Positions 45,301-57,617 are shown, numbered from the stretch's first letter. The stretch is 64,000 bases of DNA from Chlorocebus sabaeus (GCF_047675955.1 NC_132912.1:18326500-18390499), one strand, 5' to 3'. The notes: generated by a model not told the origin, from the letters alone. A program made the numbers and translations.

Positions 45301-45561
45301 GTTCATCTTGTTTGGAATGTCTTTCCAAGTTTAAATAATGGGATTATAATTAAATTTAATTAACATGAAAACATTGTAGTGCTTTTGATATAAAAATCAA
45401 TTATCTCTGGGCTAGAGAAGTGCTGAAGTGCCAGTTCACAGAGATTTCTGGTTAGCAGAATGTAGGTAGTATACTTTTTTTTTAAATTGTGGTTTTTCAC
45501 TCACAATTCATACTTTTCACAAGTGATCAGAATTGTCCCGCCAGTTAAAATAAGCATGAGC

Positions 45562-45861
45562 AGGCTGGGCACGGTGGCTCACGCCTGTAATCCCAGCACT
45601 TTGGGAGGCCGAGATGAGCAGATAACTTGAGGCCAGGAGTTCAGGACCAGCCTGGACAACAGGGTGAAACCTCATCTGTACTAAAAATACAAAAACTTAG
45701 CCGTGTGTGGTGGTGCACGCCTGTAATCCCAGTTACTTGGGAGGCTGAAGTGGGAGAATCACTGGAACCCCAGAGGTGGAGGCTGCAGTGAACCAAGATC
45801 GTGCCACTGCACTCTAGCCTGGGAGAAGACAGAGCAAGACTCCATCTCTAAATAAATAAAT
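45562..45861 (+). mobile_element. AluS SINE
   Basis: Sense Alu with a 15-bp target duplication differing at one base: AAAATAAGCATGAGC (45547-45561) and AAAATAAGTATGAGC (45862-45876). (AAAT)n tail. Confidence 0.96.
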
Positions 45862-45937
45862 AAAATAAGTATGAGCTATACACTTATATATGCCTTGGGA
45901 GATATATTTTCACAGTAAATGATTTTTAAAGGCACAT

Positions 45938-46022
45938 GTGTATATATGTGTGTATATATGCTGTGTGTGTGTATATATATGTGTGTGTGTACATATGTGT
46001 ATGTATGTATATATATATATAT
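45938..46022 (+). repeat. Compound (TG)n/(TA)n microsatellite
   Basis: About 85 bases of nearly perfect alternating purine and pyrimidine, mixing TG, TA, CA and ATGT words and ending in pure (TA)n. Such tracts favour Z-DNA and cruciform structure and vary in length. Confidence 0.92.
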
Positions 46023-46300
46023 CTGTCTCCTTAAATCACTCAGAGCTTTTCCAGATATGTCTTAAGATGTCCTTTAAGGGTGATATTTGGCTTTTAAGAC
46101 CTCTGTATCTTTGAATGTCAAGTTCATATGTGTATTTTGGAAGAAATTGCTAACTTTTCATATTTGGAACTGCATGTGTTTTTGTTAATAATAGCTTTTA
46201 ATATTGGCTATGTTAAAATCATTAATTTTTTCAGAGCTTTAAATTTTGCTTTAATTATAAACCTCACTACATAATGACATTTTATTAAAAGAAAATAAGA

Positions 46301-46600
46301 GGCCGGGTCCGGTGGCTCACTCCTGTAATCCCAGCACTTTGGGAAGCCAAGGTGGGCAGATCACTTGAAGTCAGGATTTCAAGACCAGCCTGGCCAACAT
46401 GGTGAAAACCCATCTCTACTAAACATACGAAAATTAGCCAGGTGTGGTGGCGGGCGCCTGTAATCCCAGTTACTCAGGAGGCTGAGACATGAGAATCACT
46501 TGAACCCGGGAGGTGGAGGTTGCAGTGAGCCGAGATCACACCACTGCACTCCAGCCTGGGTGACAGAGTGAGACTCCGTCTCAGAAATAAAATAATAAAA
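46301..46600 (+). mobile_element. AluS SINE
   Basis: Sense Alu starting GGCCGGGTCCGGTGGCTCA with an AAT-rich tail. AAAAGAAAATAAG and AAAAGAAAAAAG flank it as a probable target duplication. Confidence 0.95.
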
Positions 46601-46879
46601 TAAAAGAAAAAAGAAAGTAAGGTAAACTTTCATATAAACATTAAGGAGCACAGAGGCAGGAAAATGAAATTAAGTTGGTGGTTGGCAACCTCTGGGCATG
46701 TGTAGAGAATGAGCTTGTTGGTGCGTGTTCGGGGGCATGGGCCCCTCTGGTTGCCTTAGCACCTCCCAGCACGTCCCCAGTTAACACTGATCACTTTTTC
46801 TTCCCATTGGAGAGGCAGCTTCATGTGCGAATGACACTTCTGGGGCAGGGGCCCAGCCTTTGCACACTGGAGAAGCTCC
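46601..46879. other. Unassigned, comparatively GC-rich stretch
   Basis: 46670-46880 is richer in G and C than its surroundings and has an 86-codon open frame (46675-46935) whose 3' half is MIR-derived. No domain recognised, so no gene is called. Confidence 0.4.
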
Positions 46880-47045
46880 TGCAAGTCACTCCATCACTCC
46901 ATGCCTCAACTTCCCTTTCTATGAAACAAGGATAATAATAGAGTCTTACTCTTAAGTTTTCTATGATTATTAAACGTGTTAAACTATGAAAACACTTGGC
47001 ACATAGTAAGTACTCAAGTAAATGTGTACTGTTTTAATTGTGATT
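46880..47045 (+). mobile_element. MIR SINE
   Basis: Sense MIR: 'caagtcactccatcactccatgcctcaacttccc', 'gaaacaaggataataatagag', 'cttggcacatagtaagtactcaagtaaatg'. Confidence 0.88.
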
Positions 47046-47184
47046 ATTCCCACCTCCCTCTGCATCTGAGCACAACTTCTCCAACGCTGAAAAAGAGCAG
47101 TCCCTTTTAGAAGGATGCCTTCATTGTTTTAAAGAAAGCTCTTGTAAAGCATATTGAGTTACGTAGGGCTGTAATGGTCATCAT

Positions 47185-47340
47185 CTAACTGTTCATTCAT
47201 GAAGCAATTACTGAGTCCCTGCTCTTTGCCCAAGGCTATTCTGAAAGTTAGAAATGTAGAGAGGAATTGAACCTTTCATCTCTGTTCTCAGAAAAGTCTA
47301 GTCTAGTGGTGGAAATATATGAGTTTCTAGAACACTAAAA
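47185..47340 (-). mobile_element. L2 3'-end fragment
   Basis: Reverse-complement L2 end: 'ttcattcatgaagcaattactgagtccctg' followed by 'aaggctattctgaaagttagaaatg' and 'gtctagtctagtggtggaaa'. Confidence 0.65.
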
Positions 47341-47379
47341 TGTGTTTGACATAACAGGATTATCTGACAATAGGAATAA

Positions 47380-47720
47380 ATAAATGGTATACCACCTATA
47401 GTAGGAAATAGCATATAGGCATTAAAGAGAAAAGGCTAGATTTGTATAGACTGACGTAGAAGGAGGTTTATATTCTGAGAATATGTTATATAAAAATTAA
47501 GACATAGAGCAATGTATATAGTATGATTGCATTTATTCTACATGTGTTTGCATTTATATTGGTGTTTGCATGAGTAGAAGTCTAAAAGACTTTACCAATA
47601 TATGAACAGTACATGAAAATGAGATTATAGAGGAACAGGCAGGATTTAACCTTTTACATCATTAGGTATGTTGTCATAAGTATGTTTTAATTTGATAGTA
47701 CATATTTAATGTGACAAATG
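47380..47720 (+). mobile_element. Old L1 (L1M) 3' end
   Basis: Sense L1M features: 'aaataaatggtataccacctatag', 'cattaaagagaaaaggctagatttgtatagactgac', 'agcaatgtatatagtatgattgcattta'. Strongly decayed. Confidence 0.7.
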
Positions 47721-48199
47721 CCTTAAAATCAATTTCTCTCTCACCTTTTTCTAGAAAGGCTTATAAAATTTAAATATATGTTATCTCCTGGCTCACTAGA
47801 AAACATTCAATCTGAAATGCATTGAGCAAAATTAATTCATAAATTGAGGAGTCTGTTGATTGAGAAATTGTCATGTGTACCTGAAGTATTCTGGAATAAA
47901 GAAGGTCAAGGTCTGGCTGGTTCTTTAGGTCTGGCCTTCATGGGATGTTATATGTGGAGGTGCTTAACTGTGGGTTAGGGTTAAGTCCTTTGCTTTGCAT
48001 GATAAGAACATGTTTCTTGAAGGGTGATCAAGTTCTACTGAATTGACTTGCACTGTGGAAACACCTTGGTTGCTGGCAGATTCCCTAAGTAAATGAAGGT
48101 CAGAAGGAATATATGAGATCTAAGCAGGTGAATTTACATCATCTTAAGAGATATTTCCATTAATTTGTGCTAGCCTACTGAGTTATCATCCTCCACTAA
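47721..48199. other. Unique intronic DNA
   Basis: No repeat, exon or motif recognised. Confidence 0.4.
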
Positions 48200-49830
48200 A
48201 GGTACACACCACTCATGGTGGTCACATGGTCACATCTCTTGGACATGGCCCCATCCCACTGTCTAAAACACTTTTCACTTCACTTCTGTGATACCACATT
48301 CTCCTGTCTCCATTTTTTTCTTCCTATTTGTCCTCATCTACATATGACATATTCAATGTCTTGCCATATTGCTATTCCTTCAGGTGCTCATGAGTTCATC
48401 CTCAACTCTAGAGAAGCTGGTGAATGGCAACATAACATTTGAGGAATGCTCAAAAGAAAGAAAATCTGCAAAAAAAAATAGACTTAGAAAAAATGGCTAG
48501 AGAAATTGAAGTTAACTTTTCTGCACATATGCTTATGGCTACCAAATCCCAGCCCAGATCTTTCTTCCAAGTTTTAGACCCATATTCAAAAGTTTCCAGA
48601 CATCTCTATTTGGAAACTCTCCAGGCACTGTAAATATGGTTATGCAAGACTGAGCTCCATCCTTGCGGTCCTATTCCTCCCTCTCTCTGCTCCTCCCTTC
48701 CACTCTCCCACCACTACTTACATCTACTCCTCATTTCCTGGTTAGATTAAATGACAGTGTTATACTCTCCAAGCCAGAAACATGGTCCCTGTCCCTCTTC
48801 TTTACTTTCTGATCCATTCACTCATGTTCACGCATTGCTACTTCCTTGAGAGCTCTGGAATCTTTTCTTTCTATTCCACCTATCTCGGTCCTAGTGCAGG
48901 CTGTTATTTCCTTCCCAAGTTACCACAGTAACTGCAGTAGTCCATTCTCACCCTGCTGTAAAGTAGTACTCAAGACTGGATAATTTATAAAGGAAAGATG
49001 TTTAATTGACTCACAGTTCCCCAGAACTGGGTAGACCTCAGGAAACTTACAGTTATGGCAGAAGGAGAAGTAAGGACCTTCTTCACATGGTGGCAGGACA
49101 GAGAAGAGAGCAAAGGGGGAAGAACCCCTTATAAAACCTTCAGCCCTCATAACAAACTCACTATCACAAGAACAACATGGAGGAAACTACACCCACGATC
49201 CAGGCCCTTCCCACTGTGTCCTTCCCTCGAAAGTGGGGATTATGGGGAATACAATTCCAGATGAGATTTGGGTGGGGACAAAGCCAAACCATATCAGCAA
49301 CCTCCTAACTGGTCACCCCATCTTAGTCTTCATCCTCCAACAATCTATTCTCCACATTGGAACTGCCATTGTGATTTTTTTCAGGAGCAACCATGGTTCT
49401 CTGCTTAAAGCCCCCAGTTGGTTCCCATTTTCTGAGAATATGAGTGCAATCTGAGCAATGTTGCTATGAGACACTTCTTGATCAAGCCACCGTTTGTCTC
49501 CTTAGCCTCAACTCACAGCACCTTCATCCTCTGAAGTCCCAGTGGCATTTAATTTCATACAGTTTCCCAACAAACAACACTCTTTCATTTGCCTGTGCTC
49601 CTCCACAGAGGCTGTTCCCTGGTCTTGGGTAGGTATCCTTGCTTTTCCCCTATTGTAACACTTACCCTACCTTATCCTAATTATCCCTTTAGTTGTCTGC
49701 CCATCTTTGAACCTAAGTTTCTTTCATTCCCTTTTTGATTGTTGTATCTCTGTTGCCCAGCAAGAATGCCTGGCCAATGACAGACCCTCAATATATACAT
49801 AATGCTGGGGAAATATCAAATTTTTACTTT
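48200..49830 (+). mobile_element. L2 LINE copy interrupted by a MaLR LTR
   Basis: L2 ORF2 blocks flank the LTR: 'cttctgtgataccacattctcctgtctcc' and 'agacatctctatttggaaactctcc' before, and 'aacctcctaactggtcaccccatc', 'ttaaagcccccagttggttccc', 'gtgctcctccacagaggctgttccctgg' and 'caatgacagaccctcaatatat' after. No intact reading frame. Confidence 0.8.
48933..49296 (-). mobile_element. Solo THE1-type MaLR LTR inserted in L2
   Basis: Begins TGCAGTAGTCCATTCTCACCC and ends AACCATATCA, the reverse-complement THE1 ends. The target duplication is GTAAC (48928-48932) versus GCAAC (49297-49301). Confidence 0.94.
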
Positions 49831-51393
49831 TTCATTACTACCCCTTTATGCCTACTTGTCATTATAGTATGTCATTTTGGAGGATAGAGGTAATGCTCTC
49901 AGTGAGTCTATGAAGCTTCCCACAGATACTTGACTGATTTATGTGATATATGTGAAATTCACTATATACTTGTTTGTATAAACACACATACACAGAGCTT
50001 TGTGATGGTATAAATGTTTCTTGGTCTCGTCAATATGCATAAAGTGAAGGAAATTTGGTTGATATGCATAAAGTAGAAGAGAAATTTGGTTGCTAGAGTT
50101 TGAAACTATGTAGTCATTTCCTCTTTTGGCCTCTTTTCCCAATTTAGATGATATTCCTTGTGTTTCTTTTAAGAATTTAAAGCAAGAAGCAGCTTATTTA
50201 CCCATAACAAGGACCTGCTGAAGTGCAGAGGAGATCTGAGTTCTCATTGAAAGCATGACATTGACTAAAACCCACAAACTAACTTCATTTTAAAACAGCA
50301 GTTACAAAAGTAGGTACATATGTTTAAAAACAAAAACATATTTTAAAACAAAAACCTATCTTCAAGCACAGCCATTTAAAAATAAAAACACCACCAGATT
50401 ATTTAAAGCCTTGAGTTAAGGGCTTTAATGGCTATATGTATGGAAACCTTCCCTAACATCTTTACCATATATAAAACAAGCAGCTCCTATTTTAGGAGAT
50501 GTGTCCTTCCTCCTTCCTTCCCCCTGTTGCAGCACAGGCAGGTAGCTGTTCTCTGAAGCAGCCTTTTGTATTGTTGGTTTAGAGGCTTTCATTGCCAGCT
50601 GACCTTTCTGCTGAATAGATGTTTCCCATTGAGCTAGACTCCTGTGTGTGTTCTCTTCGTTGGTATTACATTGAGATAACAGCCAATTCTCTTCTGTTTG
50701 AATCATCAGAAGTAGCTTTATTTTTTGTTTATTGAGGATTTTTTCTTCCTTGCACTTTTATGATGAGCAGGTCACCATTCTCCTCCCTATCACCAAAGGA
50801 ATAAATAATTTATGTAACCTACCCTGATTTCCAAACAATAAACCTGAATAAAAAGAGTAATGGACAAGGGTTCTGTTGCAATTTCCATCTCTTACCATGT
50901 TTTTCTTTCTTCCTTTCTTTTTTCTTTTCTTTTTTTTTTTTTCTTGGTAATATTTCTAGTGAGTCTGTGAAACTTCCCCCAAAGTGTCCCATTGACTTCT
51001 CTATGGTAGTTTCATTATTGGGTGAGTCAGTTTTTTCTTTGGAGCAGATATGATATTATGAAACAATGTGATAGCTATTCAAAAGAGTGGATCACAACCT
51101 TTTTTCTACAAAGAGGAGTGGGACATAGTTTTAATAGGAACAAAGGCTTCTTAATGATTTTCAAGGCTCCTAGTTAAGGGAGACAGGGCAAGATGTCAAG
51201 GAATGGTGAGCTAAAAGAATCTACTTGGAAGATGTGGAATCTCTCCCTTCCTCTCCTCCAAGGTTCTATGCCTCTATATCCATAATTACCCTCCAAAACT
51301 TCAGAGAGGGTGGGTAATATGATTTGGTGATACATACCAGAAATCACCTCTTTCTAGTTTAAAAGACGGAATTCACTGGAAGTTTGTAGTAAT
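49831..51393. other. Unique DNA with a CT-rich tract
   Basis: A (CTTT)n/poly-T tract lies at 50902-50945. Two stretches, near 49898-49945 and 50957-51000, share the word order 'agtgagtct.tgaa.cttccc', perhaps an old local duplication. No exon recognised. Confidence 0.4.
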
Positions 51394-51398
51394 GCTTC

Positions 51399-51757
51399 TG
51401 ATACGGTTTGGCTCTGTGTTCCCACCCAAATCTCACCTTGAAGTGTAATAATCCCCACGAGTCATGGGAAGGACCCTGTGGGAGGTAACTGAATCATGTG
51501 GGCAGATTTTTCTCATGCTGTTCTCGTGATAGTGAACAAGTCTTACAAGATCTGATGGTTTTATAAAGAGGAGTTCCCCTGCACAAGCTCTCTTGCCTGC
51601 CGCCATGTAAGACATCCCTTTGCTCTTCCTTTGCCTTCTGCCATTGATTGTGAGGCCTCCCCAGCCTTGAAGAGGCTCATTAAACCTCTTTTCTTTATAA
51701 ATTATCCAGTTTCAGATATGTCTTTTTTTTTTAGCTGCATTAGAATGGACTAATACA
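51399..51757 (+). mobile_element. Solo THE1 LTR
   Basis: Complete THE1-type LTR, 359 bp, starting TGATACGGTTTGGCTC and ending GGACTAATACA, with a perfect 5-bp target duplication GCTTC at 51394-51398 and 51758-51762. Solo state indicates LTR-LTR recombination. Confidence 0.96.
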
Positions 51758-51779
51758 GCTTCTTAGTGTGTTCTTTGGG

Positions 51780-51960
51780 TCATTAGCATTAGGATCATTA
51801 GGATTCCCAGGGATGTTTGTCCAAAAAGAAATGCAGATCTCTGGGAACCATCTTAGACCCATAGACTCTGAATCTCAGGGATGGATCCTGATAATTTAAT
51901 GTTTAATAATCTCTCATTGTGACTTCATTGTGCATCACTATCGCTTGAGGGCTACTGGTC
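51780..51960 (-). mobile_element. MER5A-like hAT DNA transposon fragment
   Basis: The order 'aaagaaatgcagatctctgggaacc', 'agactctgaatctcagggatggatcc' and 'tgtgcatcactatcgcttgagggctactg' resembles a non-autonomous Charlie-type element. Orientation and subfamily are uncertain. Confidence 0.55.
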
Positions 51961-52798
51961 AATAGCAGAGCTATGGAAGGAAAGCTGAAGTTTGGATCAG
52001 GGCTGCTCTGAGAATTTCAGTATTGGGAACTGTGGCTGGGCTGCTTGGAGTCTATCTTTTGAGGTGAGTCAGCTTCACCTCAAGTCAACTGGTGTCAAGT
52101 GTCTCAAGGTTCAAGTTCCTAGGAGAGGGGATCAGAGTGACCTGGCTTGATCTCCCCAGGCCAGGAGAGGGGAGGGTTGCTTGACTGGCTCTCTCACCAA
52201 GCCTGCAGACAGTGGAGGATGAGGAGGATTTCCCTGAGGAAAATCCAAGTGCTGTTTTCCAGAAAGAAAAAAAGAGGAGGGAAATGGATCCTGGGCAGAT
52301 AAAAACCACAGATTTTTTTGCACATACATAGAACCTAATGATACTGTTTTTAAAAATGAACTATGTTCTCCAGTGGTGAAAGCTTAGAAAGTGAAGAATT
52401 AACATATTTAAGCTTAGCAATGCTGATGTTCCTCATTACATAAATGGAGATGATGGAAATGGTGACTAATAGTGATGGAGTTTATAAGGAAACATCCAGA
52501 ATTCAAAAGACAGAATTGCCATTCCAGTAGGATTTGTACCTGGCAAAAATTTGCAAAGTAGGGACTCAGTATTTGAATTAATTTAAGTAGTCATGGCAAT
52601 AAAGATTTTACTCAGATATTCAGTAAGTGTTGGCAACTTATTGAATTATAATACTGAATTATAGTAGAAGCTTGCAGAATTGACTGAGCAACACTTTGAA
52701 GAACATATTTATAAAATAGCTAAAATGAAATACCATATACTCTTTAATTCCTTTCAAGGTACAACTTTAACTACTAGATCCAGTTCATACCATTTATT
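51961..52798. other. Unique intronic DNA
   Basis: No repeat or exon recognised. The right part may belong to the candidate retrocopy that ends at 53114. Confidence 0.35.
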
Positions 52799-53114
52799 TC
52801 TTCTTCTTGTTGGAATTTCTTCTTGTTGGAACCACAGGTCTGAACAGACACAGTTCTGGTGAATATCTAGAAGGAAAGATACGATTTGGATTTTGCTTTT
52901 CCAGAAAGTTCCACTCCTTGGGGGTCCTACTAACCTCTAACTTTGACATCATTATGGATGCTGCAGAAGGAAGTCGGATGTCCTGTGCGCAATGGACTAC
53001 ATGGTGAAGCCTACTGGCAACTTCCCTTATATAAGGTTAATTCGGGTGAAATAAATCAACCTGACTACTTATTTTGATGAAAATAAATGTCAGTCCAGAA
53101 AAAAAAAAAAAAAA
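52799..53114 (+). pseudogene. Candidate 3' end of a processed retrocopy (source unknown)
   Basis: AATAAA at 53082-53087 is followed 12 bases later by 16 uninterrupted A residues (53099-53114) that do not belong to any Alu or L1 that I recognise. This is the layout of a reverse-transcribed mRNA end. The source gene is not recognised and no clear target duplication was found, so the left edge is arbitrary. It begins with a short tandem (about 16 bp, twice) at 52800-52831. Confidence 0.3.
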
Positions 53115-54369
53115 GAGGAGAGATAAGGCACCTTCAGTGGAAAGGAATAAGAAAAGTATTTTGCAAATTGTTCACACTGTGAGTAACTATCGGCACCCGT
53201 CAGCACCCATTTTTATCTGAAAGAACACTGAAAATATCTTAAAAAGTGACTTAAGGTTGTGCAAGAAGGCTCCTCAACTTACTCTTGAACGCCTACTTCT
53301 CAAATCTGAATATGGCAGCAGCTCAGAAAGACCCTAGAATTTGTCACTGTGTGTGTAAGCGCTCTAAGCAAGGTTTGCCTATGAATTTTTGTTTGATTAA
53401 AGATGGGTCAAGAGAGGGTCAGAACTTCTCTATGTCACGACCTCTCTTCCTTCAAGGTTGTAAATATTTTAAAAGAGAAATCCACAATTTTTTTTTCTCA
53501 TATAGTCCAGACCTTCACTTAATTTAGTCTTATGGCTTCAAAAATGTATTATTTTAAATAACCTTCAGTCAATCCTCCTCAAAGCACCAATTTCATAGAA
53601 TTTTCATTTCTGAACTATAATTACAACATGCTTATAACCATTTAAAAATTATAGGATTCTTATTTCTGCAGACCAAAAAACACTTAAAATTTCAAAATGA
53701 ATCCCCACTTCAAAGGGAAAAACCATCAGGGCTGGAGGGTCCTTTTCTGATTTTTCTTTTTTTTTTTTTCTTTGTATGATTTCTTATTGCAAGGTTTTAT
53801 TTTTTTTTCCAATGAACTTAACTTTTGAGCTATGATTGACACTACAATCAGATTGAAGGATACTCTTTTAAAAGACACTGATTTGGCCTCTACTCCATAA
53901 AAAAGGAGATGAAAGCTGGCTTTTTCTGACTTGATTGGATGTTCCGTGTTTACCTTTTTAATGTCCTTGATGAGACAGGTGTTTCTCATGGCATTTTATG
54001 CAGTCAGTCAGTCAGCCAGGATTTCACTCTGACAGCTGTGCTCCATCGCTATCTGGAGAAAATGGCAGCAGCTCAGAGTTCTTACAGTTTCCCCTGTGGT
54101 TTGATTTCCGGCTATAGACTTTAGTTTTCTGCCAGGCCTCTGATAGGTCAGATTTAAGTACCAATGTGCCATCTAAATACCAGCTTTCCGGACTCATTTC
54201 CCAACTTTATCCTGTTAATGCCAAACTTCTTCATGAAGGTGGAAGGTTAGCTTCATAATAAGGGAATAGATGCAGGAGACTACACACACATGTGGTTTTG
54301 AATATCAGCTTCTAGGAGCTGATAGAAGAGTATGCACAGAAAATTAGTCTCATATTAAGCATCAGGAGG
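53115..54369. other. Unique intronic DNA with poly-T runs
   Basis: T-rich runs at 53757-53770 and 53798-53808, and a short (CAGT)n at 54001-54015. Nothing coding recognised. Confidence 0.4.
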
Positions 54370-54515
54370 AATAGCTAGTGGATGCTGGGCTTAATACCTA
54401 GGCGAAGGGATGATCTGGTCAGCAAACCACCATGGCACACGTTTACCTATGTAACGAACCTGCACGTCCTGCATATGTACCCCTGAAAATAAACTAAAAG
54501 TTGAAGATTTAAAAA
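54370..54515 (+). mobile_element. L1PA/L1PB 3' end, heavily 5' truncated
   Basis: Only the L1 3' UTR end is present: 'agctagtggatgctgggcttaatacctagg', 'cagcaaaccaccatggcacacgtttacc', 'tgcatatgtacccctgaaaataaactaaaag'. Confidence 0.92.
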
Positions 54516-55403
54516 AAGAAAAATAACATTTATTTTTCTAAAAAAAGAGAAGGTTTCAAATTAAATGAGTGGCTCGTGAAGAAAATAAAATTGGGTTTTA
54601 TTCTCCCATGCAACTCATCATGGTTTTAAAAATTTCTTCTTGTTAAATAATGGCTCTACTTTTTGTAAACTACATAGAATGATACAATCAGTGCTCTATT
54701 CATGGTTTCTAAATTACCATGCAGACCAGAGAAGCTCAAGATTTTAAATTTTGAAGTAGGACTTTACTATCAGTTGTTATTCGAAATTTGAACCAATTTC
54801 TCTGGTTTCAAAATACTAACTTAATTGCCACGAGAATGATGAAACTTTGTTCAGATTTAATGAGGAAATTCTGGTTTAACTTTTCTTTATTCCTTTTCTA
54901 TCTTTCATACATTTCAACAAGTCAAAGTATTAATATATATTTTATAGTACTCTCAAATAATAACTAATCAATAAACACAGAACATCTCTGAACCATGCAA
55001 CATTTTCTGTTTCACATGATATAAAAGATTAGAACCGTTACAGACTTTGGGCAAAAGTGGTGATCTCAGACAACTTCATGATAAAGTAAACTTAGAATCA
55101 AAGAGTGAAACCAGAATAAGCAACGTTAAGAAGTGGATGATTAGGCTAATCTTATTGGAAACGTCAATCGTGTACTTGCTAGCCAACAGCCTTCTACTAC
55201 ATGAAGCTGCCCAACTCAGAGTCACTGCCAAATGGCAGCTCTGTATATACAAACTACATGGACAGCACCCTCACCCCACAAACAAGCAGCCAAAATGTAT
55301 TTGGTTGAGCACTTTGACTTAGGAATTTGAATGGAGAATTCACAGTATCACTTCGCAGTGGAGCAGGAGCTGAAAGATTACCATGTATGAGAACTAAAGT
55401 CAT
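54516..55403. other. AT-rich unique DNA
   Basis: No repeat or exon recognised. Confidence 0.4.
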
Positions 55404-56015
55404 AGAGGGCTGGATACAGTGGCACGCACCCAGCTCTGTAATCCCAGAGCTTTGGGAGACCAAGGCAAGAGGATATATTTTTTTTTTTTTTTTTTTTTTT
55501 AAGGTGGAGTTTTGCTGTTTGCCCAAGGTGGAGTGAAGTAGCATGATCTTGGCTCACTGCAACCTCTGACCCCAGGGTGCAAGCGATTATCCTGCCTCAG
55601 CCTCCCAAGTAGCTGGGATTATAGGCATGTGCCACCATGCCTGGCTAATTTTTGTATTTTTAGTAGAGACAGGGTTTGGCCATGTTGGCCAGGCTGGTCT
55701 CGAACTCCTGACCTCAGGTAATCCACCCACCCACTCCCAAGGTGCTAGGATTAAAGGCGTGAACCACTGCAGCCAGCCTTGCAGGAGGGTCTTTTGAGTC
55801 CATGAGTTAAAGACCAGACAGGGCGATATAACGAAACCCCCATCTCCACAAAAAGTTAAAAAATTATTAGCCTGGTGTGGTGGCACGCACCTGCAGTCCA
55901 AGCTACTTGGGAGGCTAAGGTAGGAGGATCGCTTGAGCCTGGGAGGTTGAGGCTGCAGTCACCTGTGTACTGCACTCCAGCCTGAGGGATGGAGCGAGAC
56001 CTTGTCTCTTAGAAG
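55404..56015 (+). mobile_element. AluJ SINE split by an opposite-strand Alu
   Basis: The left piece (55404-55479) begins GGGCTGGATACAGTGGC and reaches 'ccaaggcaagaggata'. The right piece (55780-56015) resumes with 'ttgcaggagggtcttttgagtccatgag' and ends in 'gaccttgtctcttagaag'. Confidence 0.92.
55480..55779 (-). mobile_element. AluS SINE inserted antisense inside an AluJ
   Basis: Complete antisense Alu with about 24 T at its start and ending CACTGCAGCCAGCC. Being inside a sense Alu, it forms imperfect inverted repeats with both halves of its host. Confidence 0.94.
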
Positions 56016-57066
56016 AAAAAAGTCATGGAGAGTCATGGCAAGCCAAATTTTGAGTAAAGAATCCCGTGAGGAAGTGGCAGCTATGTGATAAAGACCCTGC
56101 ATGGGAAAAGGGAGAGTCAGCCAGGTGGCACCGGGTGCAGACCGCAAAGCATGCAGGAGGAGTGGCCTATAAAGGCGCAAGGTTGTGTTCATGGCAGAAC
56201 ACCAGAGTGAAAATCAAAAGTTGTCTCTGGTTTTTCTGAAGTCTTATGGTCCAGCTTTTCTGAGTTGCCACAGGCGTATATTCTTTAAGTAAGGGCCCTG
56301 CCCCTTATGGGGACTTCAGTGATCTCTCTTCTTTTCCACCAGGTGGCCCAAACTCTAATACATACCTGGGAAAAAATATGATCAACCAAGGAGACAAAAG
56401 TGAGTGAGCACTAAATGTTAGCATAAGCTTAAATGATGTGACACGATAAATCAATATAAAGATGAAATATATATGCAGAGGTTTCTAAAACACAAATGAT
56501 AATTAAAACATATCTCATAAATTATGAAGTGAGACATACTTAATCTTCAGCTTAACAATGTCTACATTTATGCATTTAATCAATATTTATGTAATGCCTA
56601 GCACATCTCAGACACTATGTTATTCTTGCGGGATGTAAAGATGAATGAAATAATCTTTTATTTCAAGGAAATCATAGTCTGGCAGCTAGAATGAGACATC
56701 TCTTTCATTTTTTTCTTTTTTAAAAAATGGATTGCTTTTGATTCCTGAGTCAATCTGTTATCCTCACTTAAGCAGATCGTGTATGGGAATTTGTCTGGGA
56801 ACCAGTTTCCTATAACCAGCTATAACACAATGTGATTAACTGTACTTATATTTTGACTCAAATCTTGGATTTAAGTGAGTAACCTAGGTACTATACAGAA
56901 ATGGATATTTTTCAGGCTAATGGATAAAGATTTGTGTTCCAGTAAATCAAGTTACAGAAAAGATTGTCCTTAATATTGCTGTTACTATGTAGATTAATTT
57001 TAAGCTTAATTATATAACTGCTATGCATACATCATGACCAAAGAAATGCAGGATTTGGCTTATGAC
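56016..57066. other. Unique DNA with an L2 3' end
   Basis: A reverse-complement L2 end lies at about 56560-56700 ('atgcatttaatcaatatttatgtaatgcctagcacatctcagacactatg', 'gatgtaaagatgaatgaaa'). The rest is unassigned. Confidence 0.5.
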
Positions 57067-57074
57067 TTTGATGT

Positions 57075-57206
57075 TGTGCCTGGGCACGGTGGCTCACGCC
57101 TGTAATTCCAGCATTTTGGGAGGCCAAGGCAGAAGAATAGCTTGAGTCCAGGAGTTTGAGACTAGCCTGAGCAACATAGTGAGACCCTGTCTCTACCCAG
57201 AAAAGA
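57075..57206 (+). mobile_element. Free left Alu monomer (FLAM-like)
   Basis: A single left-monomer copy of about 130 bp, ending shortly after 'gagaccctgtctctac', bounded by the 8-bp duplication TTTGATGT at 57067-57074 and 57207-57214. The duplication argues for a monomeric insertion rather than a broken dimer. Confidence 0.8.
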
Positions 57207-57617
57207 TTTGATGTGGTGAGTAATAAGGAACTGGCCTCATCATGATCATGAGTCTGCATTGATGTGGCAAGAGGCACTCCAGAAAGACTTCTGGCAACGT
57301 AGGCAATTGGATTTGAATGGAGACCATCAGGAAGGCCACAGTCTTATATATTCCCCAGGTGAGGTGATCAAGGGATGAGAAAAGTCGCAGTGACAGGCGC
57401 TATTAAGAGAAAAAAAAGAAAACGAAATATAAATATGATGATTCTATCTTCTTCTAGTTTACTCACAAAACATGATTTATTTAGGCTAAAATTTTATTGC
57501 AATAAGGGAAATGGAGATCGAAAATGGCTAAGACAGAAAAAGATAGTCATTCTGCTTTTCACAGCCTATGTTGGGTTAATTGATCCCTGAAAATAAATTT
57601 TTTTAAAAAAATCTCTA
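57207..57617. other. Unique intronic DNA
   Basis: Nothing recognised. Confidence 0.4.
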
